Positions 54,261 to 63,605 of a stretch of 64,000 nt of DNA are shown here, in pieces. Under the pieces are notes generated by a model. It did no database searches and was not told the DNA's origin. It worked only from the letters and a program-made list of their open reading frames with translations. The number at the start of each line of letters is the position of its first letter. Position 1 is the first letter of the stretch. The DNA is from Flavobacterium sp. (lineage in GTDB: Bacteria > Bacteroidota > Bacteroidia > Flavobacteriales > Flavobacteriaceae), in assembly GCA_015665265.1 (NCBI GenBank), contig JADFAM010000009.1, positions 62,001-126,000 on the forward strand, in the 5' to 3' direction. Position numbers and translations under genes: made by a program.

Positions 54261-54983
54261 TTATTGTTTTGTTAATTTTTTTATTCCTTTAATTTGGTCT
54301 GCAAAGAAACCACTTTTTTCTGGATATTTCAAACTTAAAATTTCATAAGCTTTTATGGCTTTAGAGAACTTTTTTTGTTCTAAGTAGACTTTCGCTAAAG
54401 TCTCTGTCATTAACGATTTATCTGCTTTATTTTTAGGAATAACTACTTCTATTGTCTCATCTTTTTTTAATGAGCTAATCTTAGGATTATTTTCTATAAA
54501 ACGGTTAATTAAAAAATCTTTATTGTCTTTTTTTGTTTTAACCTTTTCAACTTTTCCTCTATTTATAGGTTTGTGTGTGGATAATTGTAACCATTCATTA
54601 AAAGAATGAGTTTCATTCTTGTCGAATTTTATAGGTGAACCTATATCAATTATTTTCTCTTTAACTAACTTAATTTCTTGATAATTAGCTATTTTATTTT
54701 TGGTTATTTTCTCTTTTATCTGTTTATGAATGTCAGATTTTTTCTCAAAATATATCGAAGTTATAAAATCAAACAATACTGATCTGTCTGTTGTAAAGGC
54801 AGCAGTTATTTTCAATTCATTATTGTATCTGTAGCTATCATTGTTTTTTAACCCTTTGAGATAGAGAGCTCTTGCAGACTGAAAATAAGGATATTTTCTT
54901 GTAATATTTTTTAATTCCGGAACCTGAAAGTCTTTCAGGATTTCCGGATGTGAAATTATATTTGTGAAGACTTCTGTGTTCAT
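54261..54983 (-). CDS. TPR-like cytoplasmic protein between lptE and secG
   Basis: A 240-residue protein without signal peptide or membrane segment. The C-terminal 45 residues form a tetratricopeptide-like helix pair (LMTETLAKVYLEQKKFSKAIKAYEILSLKYPEKS). The N-terminal segment (ELKNITRKYPYFQSARALYLKGLKN) also looks helical-repeat-like. The middle is lysine-rich and variable. The position between lptE and secG is, as far as I know, conserved in Bacteroidota. That hints at a link with envelope biogenesis, but no function is established. Its ATG overlaps the lptE stop by one base. Confidence 0.8.
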   Translation of the reverse strand: MNTEVFTNIISHPEILKDFQVPELKNITRKYPYFQSARALYLKGLKNNDSYRYNNELKITAAFTTDRSVLFDFITSIYFEKKSDIHKQIKEKITKNKIANYQEIKLVKEKIIDIGSPIKFDKNETHSFNEWLQLSTHKPINRGKVEKVKTKKDNKDFLINRFIENNPKISSLKKDETIEVVIPKNKADKSLMTETLAKVYLEQKKFSKAIKAYEILSLKYPEKSGFFADQIKGIKKLTKQ

Positions 54984-55489
54984 TACCAGTTTCCTAAAGA
55001 AGCATTAAAAATATCCTGAATAATACGCTCTAAAATTTCTTCAAGAGCAGCATCTAAAACTCCTCCAGTTAATTGAGCGTTTGCGTCAAAATCTGAATAA
55101 AATGAAAACTGCTTTTCAAAATCATCCTCTTCTTTTAAACGATTATAAAAGCGGACATTAACAGTAATTGTTAATCTATTTTGGGCTGCTGTTTGCTGAG
55201 ATGTTGCACTCATAGGATTTACACGGTATCCTGTGATTTCTCCTTCAAAACGTAAATCTCCTCCAGTGGCTGTTAAATCTAAGTTAGTCTGTCTTAAAAA
55301 TAAATCTTGCATGTCTTGAGTAAAACGCTGACTAAGTTGAGGTTCAATTAGCGCTGCTTGGTTTGGAAAAAAATCTACTTGAATAGTTTTTGCGTCTCCG
55401 GTAGATCCACCATTAAATTTATAAATACCACAGCTTAAAAACATTGAGGTAATTACAATAAAAGATAAGATGTTAATTGTTTTTTTCAT
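54983..55489 (-). CDS. lptE: LPS assembly lipoprotein LptE
   Basis: LptE plugs the LptD barrel to place lipopolysaccharide in the outer leaflet. With the ATG at 55489 the protein has 168 residues and a lipoprotein signal (VITSMFLSCGIYKFNG, Cys20). The pattern KTIQVDFFPNQAALIEPQLSQRFTQDMQDLFLRQTNL and DLRFEGEITGYRVNPMSA is typical of Bacteroidota LptE. It lies in an operon after the sigma-54 activator gene (25-base gap). Confidence 0.92.
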   Translation of the reverse strand: MKKTINILSFIVITSMFLSCGIYKFNGGSTGDAKTIQVDFFPNQAALIEPQLSQRFTQDMQDLFLRQTNLDLTATGGDLRFEGEITGYRVNPMSATSQQTAAQNRLTITVNVRFYNRLKEEDDFEKQFSFYSDFDANAQLTGGVLDAALEEILERIIQDIFNASLGNW

Positions 55490-55514
55490 ACGTATGATCA
55501 AATGTACAATTTAA

Positions 55515-56738
55515 TTACAAATCGTATTGTTTGATTTTTCTATACAAAGTTCTTTCAGAGATGCCTAATTCTTTTGCCGCTAATTTTCTCTTGTTATTAT
55601 TTTTTTCCAGTGATCGTTTAATCATTTCAATTTCCTTCTCCTGAAGAGAGAGGTTTTCACTTTCTTCAACATCCTCAACAAAGTCATAATTATTTTTAGA
55701 ATCATGATGCTGCGGAAGATTAACAACTTCTACAGGGTAATGTTCAGGTTTTTTTTCTTGATATATTTTTTCAATTAGCTGGTGGTTTTCCTCTTGAACT
55801 TTCTCTGTGTTTCCACTTTGCATCAAATCAAGAGTTAATTTTTTTAAATCATTGATATCATTTCTCATATCAAAAAGAACTTTGTACATAATATCTCTTT
55901 CTGTTGAAAAATCACTTTTTGATGAAGCTCCTACTAAAGCGGGAAGATTTCCTTTATTATTTGGTAAGTATTGGGAAATCTTTTCGGCAGTTACAAGCCT
56001 TGTTTCTTCAACCACAGATATTTGTTCTGCAATATTCCGTAATTGTCTAATATTACCCGGAAAGCGATAATTTAAGAGAAGGTTTGTTGCATTATCGTCT
56101 AACCTAATTGTAGGCATTCGGTATTTTTGCGCAAAATCTGATGCAAATTTTCTAAACAACAAATGAATATCTTCTTTTCGCTCTCTTAAGGGGGGAAGGT
56201 TAATTTCAATTGTGCTAAGTCTGTAATATAAATCTTCTCTAAATTTTTCTTTTTCAATAGCTAATTGCATATTTAAGTTGGTTGCAGCTACAATTCGAAC
56301 ATTTGTTTTTTGAACTTGAGAGGATCCAACTTTAATAAACTCTCCATTTTCTAAAACTCGCAATAATCGAACTTGTGTGGTTAAAGGAAGTTCGCCAACT
56401 TCATCTAAAAAAATGGTTCCACCATCTGCTACTTCAAAATATCCTTTACGGGTAGACGAGGCTCCTGTAAAGGCTCCTTTTTCATGTCCGAACAACTCAC
56501 TATCTATAGTCCCTTCTGGAATTGCTCCACAGTTAACAGCTATGTATTTAGCATGTTTTCTATGAGATAATTGGTGGATAATTTTTGGAATACTTTCTTT
56601 TCCTACTCCACTCTCACCTGTTACTAATACAGAGATGTCCGTGGGAGAAACTCTTACAGCTTTCTCTAGGGCTCTAGTAAGTTGAATATCATTACCTATG
56701 ATGCCAAATCGTTGCTTTACAGTCTGTATATTGTCCAT
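55515..56738 (-). CDS. Sigma-54-dependent transcriptional activator without receiver domain
   Basis: AAA+ enhancer-binding protein of 407 residues. The AAA+ core (about 10-245) starts near the N-terminus with Walker A GESGVGKES, the sigma-54 contact loop GAFTGA, Walker B GGTIFLDEVGEL and FPGNIRQLRN. A linker of about 100 residues precedes a Fis-type helix-turn-helix at the end (NKRKLAAKELGISERTLYRKI). No receiver, GAF or PAS domain is present, so activity is probably set by level or partner. The product regulates unknown RpoN promoters. Confidence 0.93.
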   Translation of the reverse strand: MDNIQTVKQRFGIIGNDIQLTRALEKAVRVSPTDISVLVTGESGVGKESIPKIIHQLSHRKHAKYIAVNCGAIPEGTIDSELFGHEKGAFTGASSTRKGYFEVADGGTIFLDEVGELPLTTQVRLLRVLENGEFIKVGSSQVQKTNVRIVAATNLNMQLAIEKEKFREDLYYRLSTIEINLPPLRERKEDIHLLFRKFASDFAQKYRMPTIRLDDNATNLLLNYRFPGNIRQLRNIAEQISVVEETRLVTAEKISQYLPNNKGNLPALVGASSKSDFSTERDIMYKVLFDMRNDINDLKKLTLDLMQSGNTEKVQEENHQLIEKIYQEKKPEHYPVEVVNLPQHHDSKNNYDFVEDVEESENLSLQEKEIEMIKRSLEKNNNKRKLAAKELGISERTLYRKIKQYDL

Positions 56739-56749
56739 TTTATTAGTAC

Positions 56750-58204
56750 TTAATTATTATCGGAATAACCAACAGCAATACCCTTAAGTGTGGCCGATGT
56801 ACAACTTTCAACTTTTACATTTACAAATTCACCTAATTGATAATTTTCTTTTGGAAAAACAATTACTGTATTCTGTGTGTTTCTTCCTTTCCATTGCTGA
56901 GGATCTTTTTTTGATGTACCTTCTATAAGAACTTCCTCAGTTTTTCCAAGATGTTGTTTTGTTCTGTAAAGGCTGTGTTCTTGTTGTAAATCAATAATTT
57001 CTTGTAAGCGTCTTTTTTTAATATCAAAAGGCACATCGTCAGGCATCTTTTTTGCAGCCAATGTTCCTGGTCTTTCAGAATATGCAAACATAAAGCCAAA
57101 ATCATATTTCACATACTTCATTAGTTCAAGAGTATCTTTATGATCTTCTTCGGTTTCTCCGCAAAACCCTACAATCATATCTTGAGAAAGGGCCATTTCA
57201 GGGATAATATCAAAAATAGTATCTACTAATTTTTTATATTCTTCATTGGTGTGCTGTCTATTCATTGCTTTTAGCATTTTATTGCTTCCACTTTGAACAG
57301 GTAAGTGAATATATTTACATATGTTTTTGTGTTTTGCCATTACATGAATAACATCTAGACTCATATCTTGTGGGTTAGATGTTGAAAAACGAAATCTTGT
57401 TTTTGGAAATTTGACTGCACACATGTCCAATAATTGAGCAAAATCAACTGATGATGCTTGAGCAATTTCGGATGCCTTTTTAAAATCTTTTTTTAATCCA
57501 CCACCAAACCATAAGTAACTGTCCACATTTTGTCCAAGAAGTGTAATTTCTTTAAAATTTTTATCAACCATTTCTTGAATTTCTTCAATTATGCTCTTAG
57601 GATCACGACTTCTTTCTCTTCCTCTTGTGAAGGGAACTACACAAAAAGTACACATGTTGTCACATCCCCTTGTAATAGATACAAAAGCTGAAACACCATT
57701 AGAATTTAATCTCACGGGAGAAACATCTCCATAGGTTTCATCTTTAGACAATATTACATTGATGGCATCTCTTCCCTCGTTTACTTCAGACAGTAGGTTT
57801 GGAATATCTCTATACGCATCTGGGCCAACAACTAAATCTACAATCTTTTCTTCTTCTAAAAATTTTTCTTTAAGACGTTCTGCCATGCAACCTAGGACCC
57901 CTACCTTCATGGTAGGATTTACTTTTTTAACCGCATTATATTTTTGTAGACGTCTTCTAACGGTTGTCTCGGCTTTTTCTCTAATTGAACATGTGTTAAC
58001 TAGAACTAAATCTGCTTCTTCTAGTATTTGTGTTGTGTTATATCCTTCTTTATCTAGAATAGAAGCTACAATTTCACTATCATTCATATTCATTTGACAT
58101 CCGTAACTTTCAATGAAAAGTTTTTTTGAATTTTCAGTTCTTTTCTGAGTTACAAGGGCCTTGCCTTGAATTTTTTCGTCTATGGTTTTTACTGTATTTT
58201 TCAT
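56750..58204 (-). CDS. miaB: tRNA-2-methylthio-N6-dimethylallyladenosine synthase MiaB
   Basis: Radical-SAM methylthiotransferase acting on A37 of tRNAs. The 484 residues have the N-terminal UPF0004 domain with three cluster cysteines (ESYGCQMN, VNTCSIRE, GVLGCMAER). The radical-SAM motif is RGCDNMCTFC, with LLGQNVDSY nearby, and a C-terminal TRAM domain. It is the promoter-proximal gene of the miaB-activator-lptE-TPR-secG run and diverges from topA. Confidence 0.97.
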   Translation of the reverse strand: MKNTVKTIDEKIQGKALVTQKRTENSKKLFIESYGCQMNMNDSEIVASILDKEGYNTTQILEEADLVLVNTCSIREKAETTVRRRLQKYNAVKKVNPTMKVGVLGCMAERLKEKFLEEEKIVDLVVGPDAYRDIPNLLSEVNEGRDAINVILSKDETYGDVSPVRLNSNGVSAFVSITRGCDNMCTFCVVPFTRGRERSRDPKSIIEEIQEMVDKNFKEITLLGQNVDSYLWFGGGLKKDFKKASEIAQASSVDFAQLLDMCAVKFPKTRFRFSTSNPQDMSLDVIHVMAKHKNICKYIHLPVQSGSNKMLKAMNRQHTNEEYKKLVDTIFDIIPEMALSQDMIVGFCGETEEDHKDTLELMKYVKYDFGFMFAYSERPGTLAAKKMPDDVPFDIKKRRLQEIIDLQQEHSLYRTKQHLGKTEEVLIEGTSKKDPQQWKGRNTQNTVIVFPKENYQLGEFVNVKVESCTSATLKGIAVGYSDNN

Positions 58205-58219
58205 CTTTTAATTATGGTA

Positions 58220-58227
58220 CAAAGATA
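58220..58227 (-). promoter_or_regulatory. -7 box of miaB
   Basis: TATCTTTG on the minus strand, an exact TAnnTTTG match, 15 bases before the ATG. The leader would be about nine bases. Confidence 0.5.
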
Positions 58228-58308
58228 CAACCAAATTAGAAAATATATGACATATTGGCAGAAAAATTAAAGCTAAAGTCCTGTTAAAAAGGAGTAGATT
58301 TTACATAA

Positions 58309-58342
58309 TTGGGCATATATATAAAAAAACTTTCTACTTTTG
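58309..58342 (+). promoter_or_regulatory. Promoter of topA
   Basis: TTG at 58309-58311, 23 bases, then TACTTTTG at 58335-58342. The spacing is at the long limit. The leader would be about 48 bases. Confidence 0.5.
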
Positions 58343-58396
58343 CAAACCAAAATCTAGTTCTTTTAAGTCTTGATTTTTGTGAAATAAACATTGTAT

Positions 58397-60895
58397 ATGG
58401 CAAAAAATTTAGTAATTGTAGAATCACCAGCAAAGGCAAAAACTATTGAAAAATTTTTAGGAAAAGATTTTCAAGTTGAATCAAGTTATGGCCATATTGC
58501 AGATTTACCATCTAAAGAATTAGGTATAGATGTAGATGGAGATTTCAGACCAAAATATATTATATCAGAAGATAAAAAACCTGTAGTAAAAAAATTAAAG
58601 TCACTTGCAAAAAAAGCTGATATGGTTTGGTTGGCAAGTGATGAAGATAGAGAGGGAGAAGCTATTGCATGGCACTTAAAAGAACAATTAAATCTCGAAG
58701 ATAGTAACACCAAACGTATTGTATTTCACGAAATAACAAAAAAAGCAATTTTAAAAGCTGTTGAAAATCCAAGGGATATTGATTACAACATGGTTAATGC
58801 TCAGCAAGCTAGAAGAGTATTAGACAGATTGGTGGGATATGAATTATCTCCTGTTTTATGGAGAAAGGTTAAAGGAGGTCTTTCTGCTGGTAGAGTACAA
58901 TCAGTTGCAGTTAGATTAATTGTCGAAAAAGAAAGAAGTATTCAAAACTTTAAAGCAGATACACACTACAAAGTGGTTGCACAATTTTCTAATTCTCAAG
59001 GTAAATCTTTTAAGGCTGCAATACCTAAAAACTTTAACTCAAAAAATGATGCAGAGGATTTCTTGAAATCTTGTTCTGACGCAATTTTTTCAATTTCAGA
59101 ATTGTCAAAAAAGCCAGCCAAAAAATCGCCTGCAGCACCCTTTACTACCTCAACTCTCCAACAAGAAGCTTCAAGAAAACTTGGGTATCCTGTTGGTAAA
59201 ACAATGCAAGTTGCTCAGCGACTTTATGAGGCAGGATTAATCACATACATGAGAACTGATAGTGTAAATTTATCTGTTGATGCTAGAAATGATGCTGAAA
59301 AGGAAATATCAGATTTTTATGGTAATGAGTATAGTAAACAACGAGTTTTTAAGTCTAAATCAAAAGGTGCACAGGAGGCTCATGAAGCTATTAGACCAAC
59401 TAATTTAAAAATTCACTCTGTAGATAAAGAATATGACCAAAACAGGTTATATGATTTGATTTGGAAAAGAACCATTGCCTCACAAATGAGTGATGCGGAA
59501 TTAGAGCGAACCAATGTTAAAATACAGAATTCAAAAAATGAAAAAATCTTTACAGCTAATGGTGAGATGATAAAATTTGATGGATTTTTAAAAGTGTATC
59601 TAGAAGGGAACGATAATGAAGACGAAGAAAAAGCAGGTATGCTACCTAACTTGTCTAAAGGAGATCAGATAGATTATAACTTTATTAATGCAACTCAAAG
59701 ATTTACGAGTCCACCATATAGATTTACTGAAGCTTCCTTGGTTAAACAATTAGAAGAATTAGGAATTGGTAGGCCATCTACCTACGCTCCAACAATCTCT
59801 ACAGTGCAAAGAAGAGGGTACGTAGAAAAAGGTCAAAACGAAGGTGTTGAAAGGCCTTTCGAGCAATTAATTTTAACAAATGGTACTATAAAAACTCAAA
59901 ATTTAGTAGAGAAAACAGGTTCAGATAAAAATAAATTGATACCTACAGATATCGGGAATATAGTTAATGATTTTTTAGTAACTAATTTTTCTAATATTTT
60001 AGATTTTGGTTTTACAGCCAAAGTTGAGTCTTCTTTTGATGATATTTCTGAAGGAGATGAAAATTGGACTAAAATGATTAAAGGGTTTTACTCTAAATTT
60101 CATGATAATGTTGAAGACGTCAAAGAGAATGCAGAAAGGGAAAGTGGAGAGCGTATTTTAGGGAATCATCCTGAGTCTGGAAAGACGGTTTTAGTTCGAT
60201 TAGGAAAATTTGGACCAATTGCACAAATTGGTGCACCTGAGGATGAAACAAAACAATTTGCGAGTTTAAACAAAGATCAAAATCTGGGAACTATTTCCCT
60301 AGAAGAAGCGCTAGAGTTATTTTTACTACCCAAAACAATTGGAACATTCGAAAATAATGAAGTGATTGTTGCTAATGGAAGATTTGGACCTTACATCCGT
60401 TTTGATGGTATGTTTGTTTCATTAGACAAAGGAGAGAATCCTATGTCTGTAGATCTAGAGAGAGCTCAGGTTTTAATAGAAGCCAAACGAAAAGCAGATG
60501 CTCCTGTTGGTCACTATCAAGATCTTCCAATACAAAAGGGTGTGGGGAGATTTGGACCATTTCTCAAGTGGAATTCTATGTTTATTAATGTAAATAAAAG
60601 ATATGATTTTGAAAACCTTACTTCATCAGACATGAATGAATTGATAGAAGAAAAAATTCAAAAAGAGAAAGATAAATTAATCCATGATTGGAAAGATGTT
60701 GGAATTCGGGTAGAAAAAGCTCGATGGGGAAGATTTCATATTTTAAAAGGAAAAATTAAGATAGAACTTCCCAAAACCACAGATATCGATAAAATTACAA
60801 AAGAAGAAGCTGTTAAGATGATAGAGGCAAAGACTCCGAAAAGAAAGACAGCAAAAAAATCCTCTCCTAAGAAAAAAACAATAAAAAAGAAATAA
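58397..60895 (+). CDS. topA: DNA topoisomerase I
   Basis: Type IA topoisomerase relaxing negative supercoils. The ORF-track start is a TTG; the ATG at 58397 gives MAKNLVIVESPAKAKT and 832 residues. The TOPRIM domain holds ASDEDREGEAIAWHLK, and the active-site tyrosine is Tyr284 in ITYMRTDSVNLS. The C-terminal third has repeated topoisomerase-C modules (LGKFGPIAQIG, NGRFGPYIRF, VGRFGPFLKW) and ends in a lysine-rich tail. There are no cysteine zinc fingers, unlike E. coli TopA. Confidence 0.97.
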   Translation: MAKNLVIVESPAKAKTIEKFLGKDFQVESSYGHIADLPSKELGIDVDGDFRPKYIISEDKKPVVKKLKSLAKKADMVWLASDEDREGEAIAWHLKEQLNLEDSNTKRIVFHEITKKAILKAVENPRDIDYNMVNAQQARRVLDRLVGYELSPVLWRKVKGGLSAGRVQSVAVRLIVEKERSIQNFKADTHYKVVAQFSNSQGKSFKAAIPKNFNSKNDAEDFLKSCSDAIFSISELSKKPAKKSPAAPFTTSTLQQEASRKLGYPVGKTMQVAQRLYEAGLITYMRTDSVNLSVDARNDAEKEISDFYGNEYSKQRVFKSKSKGAQEAHEAIRPTNLKIHSVDKEYDQNRLYDLIWKRTIASQMSDAELERTNVKIQNSKNEKIFTANGEMIKFDGFLKVYLEGNDNEDEEKAGMLPNLSKGDQIDYNFINATQRFTSPPYRFTEASLVKQLEELGIGRPSTYAPTISTVQRRGYVEKGQNEGVERPFEQLILTNGTIKTQNLVEKTGSDKNKLIPTDIGNIVNDFLVTNFSNILDFGFTAKVESSFDDISEGDENWTKMIKGFYSKFHDNVEDVKENAERESGERILGNHPESGKTVLVRLGKFGPIAQIGAPEDETKQFASLNKDQNLGTISLEEALELFLLPKTIGTFENNEVIVANGRFGPYIRFDGMFVSLDKGENPMSVDLERAQVLIEAKRKADAPVGHYQDLPIQKGVGRFGPFLKWNSMFINVNKRYDFENLTSSDMNELIEEKIQKEKDKLIHDWKDVGIRVEKARWGRFHILKGKIKIELPKTTDIDKITKEEAVKMIEAKTPKRKTAKKSSPKKKTIKKK

Positions 60896-60927
60896 TCATT
60901 ATATTACATTTATATTTTAAGGAATAA

Positions 60928-62088
60928 ATGAACATTGATTTTTTAACTCCTGTAAAAGATTCTGTTGTAGCACACTCAATCCTGTTGCCTTCAACCTCTC
61001 TAGGTGCAAATATGCGAATACATACTCAAACAGACGGTTTTCCGGACTTAGAGGGAGTTAATATCGCAATGTTTGGTATTGAGGAGGATAGAAATACTGA
61101 AAATAATTTTGGAAGTGGTAAAGATCTTCATCATATCAGAAGACACCTATACCAATTATATCCTGGTAATTGGAATACAACTATTGCAGACATTGGCAAC
61201 ATTAAAAAAGGTGAGTTAACTTCAGATTCTCACTTTGCAATCAAAGAAGTAGTAATAAGCCTCTTGAAAATGAATATCTTACCCATTATATTAGGTGGAG
61301 GTCAAGATGCTACATTCTCTAACTACAAAGCCTACGATAAATTAGAACAAACTGTAAATTTAGTTACTGTAGATAACATGTTTGATCTAGGGAATATAGA
61401 TGATGAATTATCTTCAAAATCATATCTCAGTAAAATAATTATGGAAGTTCCAAGCAATCTATTTAACTACAGTAACATTGGATACCAAACGTATTTTAAT
61501 TCTCAAGATGAAATTAATTTAATTCAAGGCTTAAATTTTGATGCATATCGATTAGGAGAAGTAAAAAATCTAGAGATAGTTGAGCCTGTTTTTAGAGATG
61601 CAGATATTGTAAGTATAGATATTGGAGCAGTTAGACAGAGTGATGCCCCAGCTAATAACAATTTATCTCCTAATGGTTTTTATGGAGAAGAAATTTGCGC
61701 TATATCTAGATATGCGGGTATAAGTGATAAAGTATCATCATTTGGGATATATGAATACAATTCTAGACACGACTCTAATTATCAAACAGCTCATTTAATT
61801 GCTCAAATGATTTGGTATTTCATTGAAGGTGTAAATTATAGGGCGAAAGATTACCCATATTGCACCAAAGAAGACTACCAAAAATTTACTGTTTTATTAG
61901 AAAACGACGATCCAATAAATTTTTACAAGAGTAATAAATCGGATAGGTGGTGGATGGAAATAAATTTAATTAAAGATAATAAATATAAAAGACATGCGTT
62001 AATACCATGTACTTATGAGGACTACCTGGAAACAACAAAGCAACTAATACCAAATAGGTGGTTTAAAGCACAAAGAAAAATGCTTTAA
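60928..62088 (+). CDS. Arginase/formimidoylglutamase-fold protein with degenerate metal site
   Basis: A 386-residue cytoplasmic protein of the ureohydrolase fold. Motifs are recognisable but altered. GGGQDATF replaces GG[DG]H (Gln126 for His), VDNMFD replaces DAHxD (Met151 for His), and SIDIGAVRQSDAP replaces SxDxDxxDP (Gly233 for Asp). Asp149, Asp153 and Asp231 remain. Three of six Mn ligands are lost, so hydrolase activity is unlikely. It follows topA by 32 bases and precedes gldK, so a structural or regulatory role near type IX secretion is possible. Similar genes are often labelled formimidoylglutamase. Confidence 0.85.
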   Translation: MNIDFLTPVKDSVVAHSILLPSTSLGANMRIHTQTDGFPDLEGVNIAMFGIEEDRNTENNFGSGKDLHHIRRHLYQLYPGNWNTTIADIGNIKKGELTSDSHFAIKEVVISLLKMNILPIILGGGQDATFSNYKAYDKLEQTVNLVTVDNMFDLGNIDDELSSKSYLSKIIMEVPSNLFNYSNIGYQTYFNSQDEINLIQGLNFDAYRLGEVKNLEIVEPVFRDADIVSIDIGAVRQSDAPANNNLSPNGFYGEEICAISRYAGISDKVSSFGIYEYNSRHDSNYQTAHLIAQMIWYFIEGVNYRAKDYPYCTKEDYQKFTVLLENDDPINFYKSNKSDRWWMEINLIKDNKYKRHALIPCTYEDYLETTKQLIPNRWFKAQRKML

Positions 62089-62131
62089 GTCTTAGACTAT
62101 CATAAGTTTAGGTTAAAATATAATTATTACG

Positions 62132-62162
62132 TTGTGTTTTTACAAAAAAAACTTTAGGTTTA
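62132..62162 (+). promoter_or_regulatory. Probable promoter of gldK
   Basis: TTG at 62132-62134, 20 bases, then TAGGTTTA at 62155-62162 (seven of eight matches). The leader would be about 22 bases before the gldK ATG. Confidence 0.45.
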
Positions 62163-62189
62163 CGTCCTTTTTTAGGGAAGATTATAAAT

Positions 62190-63572
62190 ATGAAGAAAGC
62201 AATATTGTATATATTTTTGATAACCATGATGTATGGATGCGGTTCAAATGATCGTGGTGAGTTAGTAGGAGTTAAGTCTAAGTACAAATGGTTTAGTGAG
62301 AAACCTTTTGGAATGGTTTCTATTCCAGCGGGTTCGTTTACAATGGGGAGACAGGATGAAGATTTAACGGGGACAATGAATGCACCTCCAAGAACCGTAA
62401 GTGTTAGTAAGTTTTTCATGGATGAGACGGAGATATCAAATTCAGAATATAAGCAATTTGTAGAATGGGTTAAAGATTCTATTGTTAGAACAGAACTTGC
62501 ATTAATGGCAGATTTTGCATCAGGAGGTAGTTTCACCGATACTAATGGTCAACTAATTACTGGAGGGATATATGATTATTCTTTTGCAGGATCAGATACA
62601 ACAAGTCAAACAGCTTATCAAAAATATATGTTTGAGAATTATTACGAACTAGCTGTGGATTTAAATTCTGCCAAACCACTTAATAAAGGAATCGATATTA
62701 TTTGGAATACTAGTGAGTATCCAGATGTATATTATGCTGAAGCTATGGATTCATTGTATATAAAAGAAAGTGAAGCTAGGGATGGGGTGAGAACGTTTAA
62801 CAATAAACTTCTCAAATATTCTTATTCATGGTTTGATAAAAATACTGCCATGAAAAACTCAAGTAGTAGAAGAGACTTTCTAGTTAAAGAAGTAGTTAAT
62901 GTATATCCAGACACAACAGTTTGGGTAAAAGACTTTAATTATTCTTATAATGACCCAATGCATCTTGATTATTTTTTCCACCCAGCTTATCAAGATTATC
63001 CAGTTGTTGGAGTAAATTGGCTTCAAGCTCAAGCTTTTTGTAATTGGAGAACAAAAAATAAAAATGATAGAATGCGAGGCAATAAAAACTTTGTAAAAAT
63101 TCCAAGTTTTAGATTGCCTAGTGAAGCAGAATGGGAGTATGCTGCAAGAGGAGGACTAGAATTTTCTAAGTATCCATGGGGTGGCCCAAATATAACCAGT
63201 GATAGAGGGTGTTTTTTAGCTAATTTTAAGCCAGTTAGAGGTAACTATGCAGTAGACGGAGCGCTATATACGGTTGAAGTTCAGTCATTCAACGCTAACG
63301 ATTATGGCTTATATAACATGTCTGGAAATGTTTCCGAATGGACAGCTTCCTCATTTAATAATAGTTCTTATTACATGGGCTCAACTATTAATACAAGTGT
63401 TCAAGATAGATATAATAAAAGAAAAGTAATCAGAGGTGGCTCATGGAAAGATGTTGCCTACTTTTTAGAAGTAGGTACTAGAGATTTTGAATATGCAGAC
63501 ACCGCAAGAAGTTATATCGGTTTTAGAACTGTTCAATCTTCAGTAGGACCAAAAACAAATACCAATTATTAA
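62190..63572 (+). CDS. gldK: Type IX secretion/gliding lipoprotein GldK
   Basis: GldK (PorK) forms, with GldN, the periplasmic ring of the type IX secretion system attached to the outer membrane. The 460-residue product has a lipoprotein signal (ITMMYGCGSND, Cys17) and a formylglycine-generating-enzyme-like fold. That fold starts FGMVSIPAGSFTMGRQDED, contains FFMDETEISNSEYKQF and VGVNWLQAQAFCNWR, and ends VIRGGSWKDVAYFLEVGTRDF, YIGFRTV. A large insert lies around residues 100-260. It is followed by gldL after 33 bases. Confidence 0.95.
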   Translation: MKKAILYIFLITMMYGCGSNDRGELVGVKSKYKWFSEKPFGMVSIPAGSFTMGRQDEDLTGTMNAPPRTVSVSKFFMDETEISNSEYKQFVEWVKDSIVRTELALMADFASGGSFTDTNGQLITGGIYDYSFAGSDTTSQTAYQKYMFENYYELAVDLNSAKPLNKGIDIIWNTSEYPDVYYAEAMDSLYIKESEARDGVRTFNNKLLKYSYSWFDKNTAMKNSSSRRDFLVKEVVNVYPDTTVWVKDFNYSYNDPMHLDYFFHPAYQDYPVVGVNWLQAQAFCNWRTKNKNDRMRGNKNFVKIPSFRLPSEAEWEYAARGGLEFSKYPWGGPNITSDRGCFLANFKPVRGNYAVDGALYTVEVQSFNANDYGLYNMSGNVSEWTASSFNNSSYYMGSTINTSVQDRYNKRKVIRGGSWKDVAYFLEVGTRDFEYADTARSYIGFRTVQSSVGPKTNTNY

Positions 63573-63605
63573 TTATTTCCAACCTAAATAAATCATTATT
63601 TAATT

